Below, in pieces: positions 49,127 to 61,905 of a DNA stretch of 64,000 nucleotides; within the stretch, counting starts at the first letter, position 1, and every line of letters starts with the position of its first letter. The stretch spans positions 2,035,001-2,099,000 of the forward strand of contig CALZFC010000031.1 in NCBI GenBank assembly GCA_945643635.1. The letters run 5' to 3'. This DNA is from Allodiplogaster sudhausi. Taxonomy: Eukaryota > Nematoda > Chromadorea > Rhabditida > Diplogasteridae. The notes beneath the pieces are model-generated. The model ran no database searches. It saw only the letters and a list, made by a program, of their open reading frames with translations, and had not been told where the DNA came from. The translations under genes and the position numbers were made by a program.

Positions 49127-49223
<97 letters not shown>
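48803..49223. repeat. GA-rich microsatellite tracts
   Basis: Two blocks of (GA)n/(GAGAA)n, 48803-48885 and 49130-49223, lie between the NADAR gene and the next minus-strand gene. Arg/Glu- and Ser/Leu-rich frames here are compositional. No gene is seen in 48427-49663. Confidence 0.9.
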
Positions 49224-49225
<2 letters not shown>

Positions 49226-49663
49226 TGGAGGAGGAGGAGGAGGAAGAAGAGTAAGAAGCTCAGTGAAGAGGTCGAAGAAATAACAATGTTTTTTTCTCCT
49301 TCGTCGTCCATTAGGAAAAGATGTTTTAAATGTAAAAGCGAGATCATCGTTTATCACCGATTAATACGTAATCTTATTACTGCACCCACGAGGCCCAAAA
49401 GACAGTATTCTATAGCACAGGAAGCACCAAATAAGTGATTATTAATTATGAAATCTGCTTACTTCTATTCTTCTCCCGGCCAGCGGGAGAGAGAACTTTC
49501 AGTCAGTAAAGGTAGATGGAAACGAAGAAGAGCACAGAGTGCTTATCCAACGAGATAAAGCGCAAAGTTAAGAGCATTTAGAATAAATGGAATAAATAAG
49601 CAATGAGAAGGAACATTATAAGCCTTGGTAATAATGACTAGTGAGTCGCTCTTGCTGAGAAGT

Positions 49664-50145
49664 TCAGTTGAGCTGCCTCATGCGCTTCTTCGTGACGTCG
49701 CTGTAGAACTTGGCGAACTCGTTTCCTTCAGCGTTGGCGTAGAAATCGACGAGGTCGAAGACGCGCTTCGGCCGTCGCTTCTCTGCAAGATCGTTTTCCA
49801 CTTTGCATGGAGTCATTCTAAATGAGCGATAAGACGGAATGGAATGAACCTCCTCCAGCCGCTAGATCTTGCGTCGCTTCTCGCTTTCCTCGCTGACGCA
49901 CCGCCTCGAACTTCTCGTTCTCTCTCCTGAACTCGGCGTAGCGAGTCGGCGGCAGCACTTCGCTGATGTATCTACGAGAAGAGAATCTATCTTCGTAACG
50001 TCGAGCTTTATATTTACAAGGCAAACAAACATTAATTCGCCCGGCAAAGTTCAATGATTCAAATTCTCTCTTTTATCTTTTATCAACTTTCCTCTGTCCC
50101 CCTCGTACATTCTCTTTCTCTCTAAATACCTCTCTCTCTCCCACT

Positions 50146-50182
<37 letters not shown>

Positions 50183-50546
50183 CTCTCTTCCCTTTGTGAC
50201 CTTTCCATGTGAGCCTTGACGGCAGCTTCATCTGCTCCGCCAGCTCTGGCCTCGACGATGAGTTCATGCAGCACGTGTTGCTGCTCGTTCGTCAAGAAGG
50301 TGGCGTATGGTGACATTGGACAGCCGCGACGCGTCCGCGTTGCGACAGGTTCGTCACGCGTTGCGCCCTTGCGGAGCTGCATATAATAGTCATATAAGTA
50401 TTCAAAAAAATAATATCTTGTTTTGTTTAAAACAATTTCCCATTATTGTAATGGCTTACCACGCCCTTCTGAAGAGGGGGCAAGACGTGCGCAGCCACTC
50501 TGCTCGCCACTAAAAGAAGAGCTCCGGCCAAAGCGAGGGTCCTCAT
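49664..50546 (-). CDS. Small secreted protein, 167 aa, family uncertain
   Basis: Four exons on the minus strand: 50460-50546, 50201-50376, 49850-49971, 49664-49782. The sum is 504 nt with every junction in phase. Residues 1-19 (MRTLALAGALLLVASRVAA) are a clear signal peptide. The rest is charged and predicted helical (LTNEQQHVLHELIVEARAGG, YISEVLPPTRYAEFRRENEK) with a single Cys in the mature part and basic pairs (TRTRRG, EKRRPKR). The alternating Ala/Glu/Lys helices recall nematode secreted families such as SXP/RAL-2 (DUF148), but I see no diagnostic motif. Intron 2 uses a GTCACA donor. The start is the only ATG before the signal peptide. Confidence 0.7.
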
Positions 50547-51646
50547 TCTGAGAATAGATTGATTCCCTCGACGGGCACGAACATCAACACGCCATTCCGA
50601 TCATGCGGTAATAGAAGACGCGCCTTCGTGGTTGCGTGTCTTCACACGGAAATAAGGATCGCTGATCATCTTGTCTCGAGACATCAAATTGACAAGCACA
50701 ACAAACTATCACTTCTCCTTCAGGATAGCTAGTTTTTGTTAACGCAAACGCCTTCAAAAATGTGCAGATGTAGATGAAAGGCTCACTCGGCCAAAGGCAA
50801 ATCCGAGCCAACACCTTCCGCTGTTTAAAAACCCTTGTTCAGGCGCGGCAATTGCCGAACATCCTCTTACGGGCAAGAAGAGGATGCGGAATGATTACAG
50901 AAGAAAAAGAGAGAGAGAGAGAGAGAAAGAGAGAGAAAGAAATAGAGAGAAGGAGAGAGGTAGAGATGCTGAAAGGGAGGGATGCTGGAAGAGGAAGAGA
51001 GGGAAAAAGACAGAGGAAAGAGTAGAAACCGTCAAGGACTTTGACAAACACAACAGTTGGGAATAGAGAGGATAAGAGAGCAGCGGAAAAGGTGAAGGTG
51101 AGAGATGGGAGAAATGTGAGACAGAGAGCGAGCGATGCAGGGAACGGAGAGAGAGGGAGAGAGAGGGGAGAAGAAAGAGGGGGATGGCTAGCGCTGAGAA
51201 TCCGACGGATGATCAGCGATTACGTAGTAGAAAAAATAGAGACATACATTTTATGTGGATATTCATTAGCTACTAAAAGAATAGTTCAGATTTTGAAAAG
51301 ACGTTCATTTCTAAAGTGCGCATGAAGTTGTGACTTCCGAAAGGAAGACAGTAAAATGAAGAAGTCGAGTGGAGAGTCGGGAGGGGCCAAATCTGGAAAT
51401 GAAATGAATTGAACGGGCCCGGGGTGGGAGTGGGAGGGGGCGGAGGGAGTGCTCCGCTCTCCTTCGGGGGACGCCTTCTTCTTCCCTCACAACTCTTTCA
51501 GACAACGCGTTGACTCTGCAAGGATCAGCTGGACTTTCTTTCTTTCGCTTACCTTTTCACTCCTTGTCTCTCTGTGCCGCTCTCTCTCTTTCACAATCTT
51601 TCCAACTATCGCTCCCTTGCTCATCCTTTCCTCTCGAAATCTACCA

Positions 51647-51709
<63 letters not shown>

Positions 51710-52119
51710 CTCTCTCTCTCTCTCTCTTCTCCATTCTCCGTATTTCTCTCTTTTCATTCTACTCGCTTTCTTCAACCTCCGTGGCTCCTTCCATAAGTCG
51801 GTTGCGACCTCAACTGCTTCTTATCTCTTCAGAAGTCGTTCTGTCGCCAGTCTCACCCGGGCAAAAAAAGGAACTCTGCTTGTATTCGGTGTAGGATTTC
51901 AGTCGACTGGTTCCTTTTGGAGATTGTTTTCACAGAGAGTTTGTTTTTTCTGTCATTTTCATTTCATTCTCCAATGAGCTATACTCCGATAAATCATTAA
52001 CAATAGGAATGCATTTTTTACATGTGTTAGCTTCTATTTACACTTCCTTTCTCCAATGCTCTCGTCCTTTCTCTCGTTCACCAGTCTCTATCTCTTCCAT
52101 TTGCTCTCGTTCTCTCCAT

Positions 52120-52152
<33 letters not shown>

Positions 52153-52603
52153 GTGTCCTCCTAAGACCTGGTCACCCTACCCTCGCTATGCTAACATGGT
52201 GAAGGACACAGCCTCAGGGAAGAGAAGAAAAAGAACTGCATCATTTTCAGCAGACTTGTGACCAGCCACCAATTCTGTTTAAAACAAACTCTATGAATCA
52301 TCCCTCTTACTCTTTCCTTTTTCATATTCCTCTCTGTCTCATCCCAATTCTTTGTGTTTTTTCCACTCCATACACTGAAGTTCATATATTGTGAACATCA
52401 TTAGTGATAGAAGTCGCTTCCATTTTCTATTGCATGCATGCCTGGAGTGTGCTTTATCATACATTTGAATTGATATCATACATATAATATCATACAAAAA
52501 GAGAATATCCTTTCGAACTCTCTCTCTCTCTCACGCCATCTCTTTTTCTGTCTCACTATCACACACACTATCTCTTCCTATCTTTCTCTCCCTCTCCCTC
52601 TCG
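50547..52603. other. No gene seen; CT/GA-rich stretches
   Basis: Contains a GA-rich tract (about 50900-51020, 51140-51180) and CT tracts (51640-51730, 52118-52150, 52520-52600). Open frames here are low-complexity. No exon chain could be read. Confidence 0.5.
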
Positions 52604-53502
52604 TCACTCCTCGCTGACGTACTCAAAGACATCGTCGACGTACGCGGACCAGTCGAACTCTCCGGCTCGAGAGATATTCAGATGCGAGAGCATCTTCTCC
52701 ATTTCGCCACGCTGCAGAGGCTCACCTCAAAGATAGTTTTTATTTACCATTAGACAAATACTCTGCTTGAAATCGTGTTCTGTATCATGTGAAAAATGAA
52801 ATGTTTGTATCTGAACACTCCGATTTTTGTATTGAATAATAAAACTAGTATGCTACATACAACATACATATGTGCGATCTCACCATGCGCAGTGAGCACT
52901 TTAATGAGAGAGTCCTTCGAAATCTGTGACCCCCTCGCCAGTGCCTAGAATTCCGAGACAATTATTGTTTAAAATACAATTTAATTGTCTTTTCCACCTG
53001 AAAGGCAGCGACGAGTTCTGCCTTGCCAGGCATGCGCCACTCTCCCTTCTCCAATGCTGCCACCACTCGAGGCACAAAGTGCTCCAGATGTACGCGACCA
53101 GACGTCTTCATGAACTGAATAGGAGAGAGAGATAAATAAAGAGGTCCAAAGATTGCCAGAATTGAGAGATAGAGAGATTAAAGCGAAATGAGTTCCAACA
53201 ACGAAGTCAGTTGCTCGCTTTGAAATACAGATGTGCCGTGAAGAAGTGAGAAGCGAGATACTGACGTGATCCGTAAGCTTTTCGATGTCGTCGAGAGAAG
53301 GGCAGAAACCGATGCAGCGGAGAACATTGCCGACCTGTTCAGACATTTCATTGAGTTTAAATGCATATTCATGTACATACATAGATAGATTACTATGGAC
53401 AGCATTGTCAAAACATGGACTGACATCCTTGACGTCGAGCCACGCTCCTTCGTTGTCTTCGTTGAACGTCTTGAAAAGGTCGGAGACGCGGCAGCGGATG
53501 TC
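52604..53502 (-). CDS. EF-hand protein resembling DRC8/EFCAB2; N-terminus missing
   Basis: Five exons on the minus strand: 53425-53502, 53266-53334, 52998-53114, 52884-52944, 52604-52725 (149 codons with TGA). A further 19-nt piece at 53539-53557 (ending KEAEAE) joins in phase and may be an upstream exon. The protein has four calmodulin-like segments: DIRCRVSDLFKTFNEDNEGA, NVLRCIGFCPSLDDIEKLTD, HFVPRVVAALEKGEWRMPGK, and HGEPLQRGEMEKMLSHLN with DWSAYVDDVFEYVSEE. The order and the CIGFCPS and GEPLQRGEMEKML stretches match EFCAB2/DRC8, a dynein regulatory complex subunit of motile axonemes. The Ca-binding loops are degenerate. Introns 1 and 2 both use GTCAGT. Calmodulin-like or myosin light-chain-like relatives remain possible. 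Confidence 0.75.
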
Positions 53503-54189
53503 CTCTGTTACATTGTGAGCACTTTTTTTAAATCTCACCTCAGCTTCTGCCTCTTTGCTTTACAGAGAGAATGCAATAGAGAGAGAGAGAAAGAACGGGA
53601 CAAAAGAAGACGAATATAATACTTTCTCAACAAATTTCGATCATGTGCAACAATCTTCGTAATCGCCGAAAGATTTCGCGAAAAATGTCACGTTGATTGC
53701 AATCACTGAGCATACCATATGATGACGCTTTCTAACAACCTATGAAAAATCTAAAAGTGTGTCTTCTTCGTGTTCAATGATACGCTTTAGATCACGGCCT
53801 CATCTATCCTTTTGGAGTTCTGTAAGCTTCTCCGCTGCTTGTTGATATCACGTGGTGCGCATTGCCTTCCCTTTCTCATGCAAACGAAGAGTGCTTGTTA
53901 GCCTTGGCCCGAATGTAACACGAGCATGACATCGGGGAAAAGAAGACAAACGAATACATAAGGCAGCCACTTCAAGGCATGTGCCTCAGATCATTTGCGA
54001 TTCTCCTTTTTTTTTCTACCTCTTTCATTCAAACCTTACCAACATCTCTTTCTTTCTTTTTCCCTTTCTCTCTCTCTCAGTCTCTCTCTCTCACTCTCTC
54101 ACTCTCTCTCAGTCTCTCTTTTCCTGACTGTCAATATGTAAGTAAGAACAAGTAAAGTGTCTAACATGTCCCCCCCCCCTCACTGACCA

Positions 54190-54351
54190 ATGGCTGTCTC
54201 TGACACGAATGACCGCATGGAAGCCCTTCTGCCGGTGTCCTCTTCCTCTTCCGCATCCTCCTCTTCCTCTGCCTTGTTCAGCTCGAGTGGCGACTGTGAC
54301 ATGCTTCAGAGTCAACCGACCGCACCCACTTCTCGCAAAGGCAATATCTGA
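54190..54351 (+). CDS. Possible short gene or first exon, 53 codons
   Basis: An ATG frame (MAVSDTNDRMEALLPVSSSS, then a Ser-run and SSGDCDMLQSQPTAPTSRK) ends at TGA. Its Asp/Met/Gln-containing ends differ from the CT-driven frames around it. A second coding-like piece at about 54611-54658 (CTELVVVNEHGTWFQL, then TAA) may be its last exon, but no matching donor was found. Confidence 0.3.
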   Translation: MAVSDTNDRMEALLPVSSSSSASSSSSALFSSSGDCDMLQSQPTAPTSRKGNI

Positions 54352-54659
54352 CTTGCGATTCTCCTTCCCCTCTCTCTCTCTCTCTCTCTCTCACTCGCTC
54401 TCTCTCTCTCTCACTCGCTTTCTATCTTTTCAGTATCTAACTTTTCTGTCTGTCTGTTTCTTGCTTCCTGTCTTTTCTACCCTATTTTTGTCTCTTTCCA
54501 CCCTTCCACATTCTCTCTCACCATACTTCTTCTCTCCACCCTCCCCCTGCCTTCCATCTTCCACCATCTCACTTTCATCGTTCTCCCTGTCTGCCTTGTG
54601 CCGGAAGTGTACCGAATTAGTCGTGGTCAACGAGCATGGCACATGGTTCCAGCTGTAAA

Positions 54660-56092
54660 CTCAGTTGTCCTCCTTTTATGATCTCGAATGACGACATCAA
54701 CCCAGCACTTAATTCAATACATTATTCTTGTGCCACTAACGCTAGGAGGTTGTCCCAAGAATCAACCCAACAAACATTCTATTCTTTACTTGTTAACATT
54801 ATGACGAAGATGTTTGTGCATCCCGAATGGGCAACTCCTCTTCTCTCTCTACTGCTTTTCATTTCCCTGAAATTCTCTTGGTCTACTCTTTCTCACTCTC
54901 ACCTTCATAATTCAGTGCGAAAGTTGTCTTTTTGTCTGCCTCTCTGCGTCTCTCCCAAAACGTGCAGAGTTGCCAACGACAACGTGATTTCCGCTTTATC
55001 AGCATGGCAATTACGGGGAGGAGGAGGGAAGAAGAGAGGGGGAGAGAGGAAAGAAAGCGAAAAGCCGCCATATCAGTCTATGAGGCTTATTGTTAGAGCC
55101 TAAGAATGCTTGTTACCGTTGCTAGGGTGCTGCTTACAGTGCTAACATTTTTATCATTGACTAACATAAGAAAATAATTTTTGTTTTGATTTTTATAACA
55201 TTCACATTTTAAAGTATTGAACCTCTTCAATTTCGCTCCCTGCTTCCAATACTGCCACGAAGTTTCTGCAAATTCTGAAAATGGTCTAATCGCTCCGTTG
55301 CCTTTTGCAGCTGCCGATAAAAGACATTTCCTTATCAAACACCATGAAATGGTGCACATCCCTTTTACAGATGCGTAAACCTGTCATTACTCACAGGCGA
55401 TTCCCACTATCTATGTGTTGTATTTCCTTTCCTTCCTCTTTCTCTCTTTCTTCCTCTCTCTCAGTCTCTTCCTATTTGTCTCTATCTGTCTCTCTTTCTC
55501 TCTCTCCCTCGGTTTCTTTCGGTCTCTCTCTCTACCTGTCTCTTTCTATCTCTACGTTTGTATATCACACCCTTCTGGTTGTTTCTTTCCTTCTTTCCAT
55601 GAATGCACATCCGTGTGACCTTTCCTCGTCCCATTCTCGTGTTCTCTTTCTGTCCAAAGTCTAGTTTTTTTTCCTACGCACGCGCAACTTAAAGTACAGA
55701 ATGTTTTGACCGAGTTCGCTAATGGAAACCAAGGGGGGCGAGCACCATTTGGTGCGTCTGAAGAATACAGACACTAGACAGCATTTCAACTGCATTGATG
55801 TTTTTTTTCTTCCTGTCAGAAGTTTCAAAGTGCGAAAAGGCTTTATCCATGCGATAGTAGAAGATACTACTATCGCTAATCCCCACGACTTACCTCTCAA
55901 TCTGACAATGAGAAACCCTGAATGATAAGTAGTATTCCTTGCTTGAATATGTGAGAAGTTTCATATATTTTCTGGCCAATAGTTCAAAGCGCCAAGCAAA
56001 TTCGATCACTTTTCTCCCATTTTCCCCAGCAGACCTCGTCAAATCCTCATCTGCCTTTTTAGGGGGTATCATATGCAGCTCTGATCTTCTTG

Positions 56093-56128
<36 letters not shown>

Positions 56129-58037
56129 CTCTCTCTCTACTCTCTCTTCTCCCTCTCATCTGCAGCGTTCTAATGTGCGTAGGCTGTAGGGCGAAAGGGA
56201 CAAAATCCAGTTCACGCGTCTTTGTCCGTCTCTCTGACTCTCTCGCTTTCTCCTTCTCTCTCTCTCTCTCTCTGTCTCTCTATTCGATCCTTTCCTACCA
56301 GATTTGCTGCCTTTGGCGTGAATGGAACACTTTCCGCTCTCATTGATTCGTATGTCGAGAAGAGTGCGCTCTCCCGTGCTTACTCTTCAAAGTAGAGGGA
56401 GAGACCCTTACTCGTGACCCTTATCCCTTATAAAGTTGCCAAGACACAACTCGTAGTAAGACAAGTTTATGTACACTTGGTCAACTTCTAAGGAATAACA
56501 AATGATGACGAAGATTCGAGTAAATAAAATAAAACCAAGAAAACCCAGAAGGGGCCGTGGGTGACTTGACTCTTGTGACGAGGGGAAAGAAGGAAGAAGT
56601 CGAGGGGGTTGCAGAGAAAGAGGAGGGACGGGCCTTTTCGTTTTAACCTTTTCGTTCGCATTGTTTTCCTTCGAATTTTCATGAGTCATGTTCTAGTCAT
56701 TATTCTGCCTTGAAGCCGTCGTAAGCGGTTGGAAGCTTTTTTCTTCTAATTAAAATAATTTTTATTTAGTTATGTGGAAGTATTATAAAATAACAACAAA
56801 TTATGTATAAAGTCATCATAATGGGGCAGAAATCGCCAGTAAAAGTTCCCAATGCAGCCCAAACCTTTGTTTACTCGAATTTCCTTCCTATTCGATATCA
56901 CTTATTGTTTGACTGATGGCGTATGGTTGGCTCTGCCTCTGCAAACATTGAAAAGTCCTATCGTGAGAGCGTATGGGTTGTATGGCAGAGAAGTCCGAAA
57001 AGGATGCAACTTTTTTATTACTCCAATGTCGAAATCATTCAATTCTTCTTTTCCACTGTTCATCCGTCTCCTGTAAACTCTTTGCTGCCGCTATCTTTCT
57101 CATCTCCATCTATTTCTCTCACCTCCTATACATTATAACTCATTTTGTTGGACGTGGTCACTTCCGTTTTAGACTTTCCATAACGAGTAGTTCGAAATTT
57201 TAGTGGCAACCGTAAAATAAGATTTTTTTCTCTCTTGAATAAATACAACGGTTTAAGTTGTCTTTGAACTAGTACAGAAGGATCAAATTTTGACTAGGAG
57301 TTAATGTAGAAGTAACGAGCTATTGATACCCAACCTGAATTCTTTGATTGTGCAGAAGAGAAACATTGGAAAGAAGAGTTGTGATAAGAGAGCGAAGAAC
57401 AAAAGAGAGCTTGAATGGGTGAGGGTGCTGTTAAGGCAGGCCGGCATTACGCGCGAAAGCATGGATTACTGACTAAATCTCCCATTCTTCTTCCTGATCT
57501 GGCGTGGAAAGGCTGACTAATGAGGCAGTGAGAGATATGGACGGAGGGGGAAAAGATAGTGCTTTCCGTAGAGACGAAAGAGGAAGAGGATGAGCGAAGG
57601 AGAGAGAGAGAGACATAGAGTGAGAAAGGAAAAAATAAACTGATAAAATCTTGTTCAGTGTCCACTACATTCATCTTTACCTGTCAATTTACCCCCCAGT
57701 TTGTCCCACCCACAACGTCCTCGAAATGAACTGATATTATTACGAGGTTGTTCTTGGCGAGTCGCTTTCTTTACACTAACGGCTCACATGACTTTCCGTT
57801 TACTCTTTCTCTGAGTGATCCTGCAAACATACAAATGGAACGGAAAATTCAGATTTCAAGAAGGTCACTTTCTGTTCTTTTCGTCTGCTTTTACTTCACA
57901 CAATACTTCTTTTTCATATTAAAATGCTTTCTCGCCGTAGATTTTTTTGATGTCTTGCGTATCTATAATTTTAAGATATTAATATTAGTTTGAAACGCAT
58001 TTCCTTGCTCTTGAATTTCATCTCGGCCCACTCAGGA
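54660..58037. other. No confident gene
   Basis: AT-rich sequence with CT tracts at about 55430-55560, 56095-56150 and 56225-56290. No exon series, repeats of note or RNA gene were recognised. Confidence 0.5.
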
Positions 58038-61000
58038 ATGAGCATAATTCATCAGAATGGAATCAGCGACGAGAAGAGACATTCCGCTTGGGCTGAACCC
58101 TCGTCAAAGTCGTCAGTTCCTAACATTTATCCGTCTAGAAAATGGCTCGAATTAATGATGATATCCATAAACGCCTCCATCCATTTAGCATTACTAGAAT
58201 TTCATAAATGTCACTAATTGAAATATCAGGGAGTGATATCAATACCCAAATAAGATTAAATTTGTGCTGAAAGTGTTCATTTAATAGTAAACTTCCTTTC
58301 TTTATATAATAACCTTTAAAATCTATATTTTACAGCAAAAGTCTTCCCGAGCAGCGAGTGACCTTCCGTGACTATGGCGGATTTGTTATACTTGTCGTGA
58401 TTAATCTACTCAATTACATGGATCGATACACTGTTTCTGGTTATTTGTTTATACTATCGCTGAAAGTTTGAGAATAAACTGAAAGTGATCGGAACATGCA
58501 AAAATATATAATTAACAAAAAAGTATAACAAAAACAAAACATCTTCTGGTTTAGCTTTCACAGAAGGAAACTTTCAGGAGTGCTAACACAGATCCAAGAC
58601 TACTTCTCAATCAACGACGCGGATGGAGGCCTCCTCCAGACTGTCTTCATTGCCTTCTTCACTGTCTGCTCGCCAATTTCTGGTTTCCTTGGCGATCGGT
58701 AAGGATTTATATACATAGAAATTGATGAGTATTCTTTAAAAACATTTTAAACTGAAATCCCACTGTGGCATTTCCTTCTTCTATCACGATGATGATTTCT
58801 GGACTTGAAGTTTCAATCGTAAGTGGATCATCGTAGCGGGCATTTCTGTTTGGCTGGCCGCCGTTGTTGCCTCGTCTTTCGTGCCCCGTCATGTTGGTTT
58901 CGTTCATTTAATCTCTATCGTTTACAATCGCTTTCTACTCTTTCTCATGTGTGTCTATCTCAACTCTCTCGCGCGTTCTCTTTCTCTCTCTCTTTCTCCC
59001 TCTCCCTCACCCTCAATTCCTCTCTCCAGTTGTTCTGGCTGTTCGCCGTTCTCCGTGGAGTCGTGGGTGTGGGAGAGGCGTCCTACGCCGTGATCTGCCC
59101 TTCGATGATTGCCGACATGTTTCCTGCACGACTTCGGCCGAAAATGCTCATGATCTTCTACTTTGCGATTCCATTTGGAAGGTTGGAAAGGAAATCTTTT
59201 GCCTTTGTTTGTTGCTTTGCATTTTTCTATAATTTTAAATACCAAAATGTTAAAGTTAAAAATCTTTTATAAAATTCAGTGGCCTCGGTTTCATCGTCGG
59301 TGCTGGAGTAGCGAATGCATTTAACGACTGGCGTTGGGGCGTGCGAATCACAGCAATTTTTGGTTGGTCCCATTTTTGTCTTACATATTTTCTTCGGGGA
59401 AAAATATTAAATGCAATTAAAAAACATTTCTTACGATTTCCCATGGAATAAATTGACTGATGGGAAGAAATTACTCTCTTCAGGCGTCGTGTGCCTTCTT
59501 CTGCTGGTACTGTTCCTCGAGGAGCCCCCACGAGGTCGCATGGATATCGCAGATGACGAGAGCGTCGAAGCCGAGCGCGGCAGCTACGTGGAAGATATTA
59601 AGGCGCTGCTCAAGAAGTCGGCGACTTTAACATTATACGAACTTACTTTATTGTCACTCTTACTGCGAAGCAGGAGCATAGGCAACTCACAATAGTCGTC
59701 TGATTTGTTTGAAGACAGAGCGCCAAATTTTCCCAGAGAAACGGGACCTGATTGAGGAGTTGAACTTAGAGGCCTAATCTTTGTGCTCTTCTCTGGCGTC
59801 GCTCTTATCTACTCAGAACACTTTCATGCGTGACAGCAAAATGAGACTGCGATAGATCGTTGGCGAGATTGACGGGCACAAATCACGGAGAGAAATGAGA
59901 GAGAAGCATAGCGGAAGTTGACGACTCCCGTAAAAAGTGGAGCCATGCCTGTTGAGCCGACTAGTAGCAAGACTAAGAGATAAGTATGCAACAGAGAGAC
60001 GACAAGCTACATGCGCTTTACTTGTCAACTAGGGATTAGTCAGCGGAATATGGCATGGTCTTTTGGCACAAGGGCTACATGATGACTATTCTGAACCACT
60101 TGCTGCTGTCTACGAGAGAAACACAAGAGGGGTTAGAAAATCAGCAGCAAATCGAAAATTTAAATTGTTATTACATTAATCCAGCAACTTGCTTAATAAA
60201 AAGGATATGATGAAAGAATCTATTTCTTCAGTGCAACGTTCGTGACTTCGACCATCGGATACACGGCAGGCGTATTCGTTGTCGGCACACTCTCATGGTT
60301 TCTCTCTCTCTCCTGTTAATCCAAATCACTTTCATCATTTTGATGCTTTGTTTGACTACTTCATTAATCTCATTTCGTAATGGCTTTTCCCTGCAGGTGG
60401 GTGCCGACGGCGATTGAACACGCCGAGGCCGCTAGGCAGCACTTGAACGTCACGAGCGAGTTATCGTCAGATGATAAGAGCAGGTACATCTTTTACGTCT
60501 TATGTTACGTTTTATTTCCATACTTACTCAAGTTATAAAGTTGATACAATAAAATATATTTAGCGTAACGTTCTCATTCGGCATCGTAACCTGCGTAGCT
60601 GGCGTCGTCGGCGTCGCCATTGGAACCTTGGGATCGGCGGTACGCTTTCAAAACGATTCCCAGATTGGCCTGCCAAACAAAATGAATTGTAAAAGAAGCA
60701 TCAATCGATTTAGCCACCAATCTTATCGATTCAGCTTTTCCAATTAAGTGATCCTTGTTAAAAGTAATAGATGATATTTGTACTTGCAGATGATGAAGAA
60801 GGGAAGTTGGTGCTGCCGCTCGATCCGGACGGAGAGATCGGATGCGATAATGTGTGCCCTTGGGCCTCTGATCGGCCTGCCCACTCTCATCGTCGCCTTC
60901 CAGATCATTGACCACAATCAGACTGTCGCTTACGTTAGTCAACACGAGCAGTCGTTCTTAAATATTCGAAATAAAATACACAGCGCAGATACCGTACTAT

Positions 61001-61905
61001 CATGCGGAACTATTTATGAATATATTTAGCTATCAATTATATGCGCTGTGTGATCAATAAACCTTTTATCTCACCAAGATAATCTTTTCTCTTTAGATTG
61101 TCATGTTCATCTCCATCACGGGCCTCTGCTTTAACTGGGCGATCAACGTCGATCTGCTACTGGTTCGCGTTCTTTCGAAAATCATATATTTGAAGTCCAG
61201 GAATATTAAAGATATCATGGATGAAATTGATAAAATGTATTTAAGTGCGTGGTGATTCCGAGCAGACGCGCGACAGCCAACTCTTGGCAAATTCTCATGT
61301 CTCATCTCTTTGGCGACGGTTCCGGGCCCTACATCATCGGCCTGGTATCGTCAGCTTTCTACAGCTCCCCTTCTTTTCAAGACAACTCATTTCTCGCTTT
61401 CTTTCAGCTCTCGGATGCCCTTCGTGGTTCTGACGACTCCCCCTCCGGCCACTTCAATGCCCTCCGAAACTCCTTCTACGTTCCAAACGCACTTCTTGTT
61501 CTCGCCGTCCTCTTCTACGTCGTCTCCGCCTTCACTTTCCCGCGCGACCGCCAGCGTTTCCACGAAGAATGCGGTTGGTGCCGCTTTACATATTTATTTA
61601 TTCAACACTTTCAGTAGAAAATCTGAATATTTGTGGCTAGAATGAAGTTTGAAATGTCGTGAACACGGCGATGAGACGAAAGAATTAGGACCCTTTAGAA
61701 ACCCAAAAACTATGGGTTAGCAATTTAACCAAGTAATGGAAACTGAAAATTAAAACAAGACCTCGTAGATATTTGAGGTCACTCGGTCGCTGACTACGGC
61801 AGCGCTTCCGTGCAGATCGAAGTGAACGGAGAAGACGAAAGTCTCAAGCAGCGGAGAATTTCCCTCGGCGCCGCGGGCATCGTCAACGCTTCCTTCACGG
61901 ATTAG
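58038..61905 (+). CDS. Spinster-type major facilitator transporter
   Basis: Fifteen exons: 58038-58108, 58336-58439, 58578-58698, 58811-58892, 59030-59181, 59280-59362, 59484-59616, 60232-60297, 60397-60483, 60564-60639, 60790-60933, 61097-61162, 61246-61344, 61408-61573, 61778-61905. The sum is 1578 nt, giving 525 aa, all in phase. TM1 carries INLLNYMDRYTV; the family hallmark GVLTQIQDYFSINDADGGLL follows, then GFLGDRFNRKWI (MFS motif A), LRGVVGVGEASYAVICPSMI and PSRRATANSWQILMSHLFGD. Spinster proteins export sphingosine-1-phosphate or lysophospholipids from lysosomes or cells; the substrate cannot be read here. The 63-nt intron 61345-61407 is in frame and stop-free, so it could be retained. 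CTCAG just before the ATG could be a trans-splice acceptor. The C-tail is polar (QIEVNGEDESLKQRR). Confidence 0.92.
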
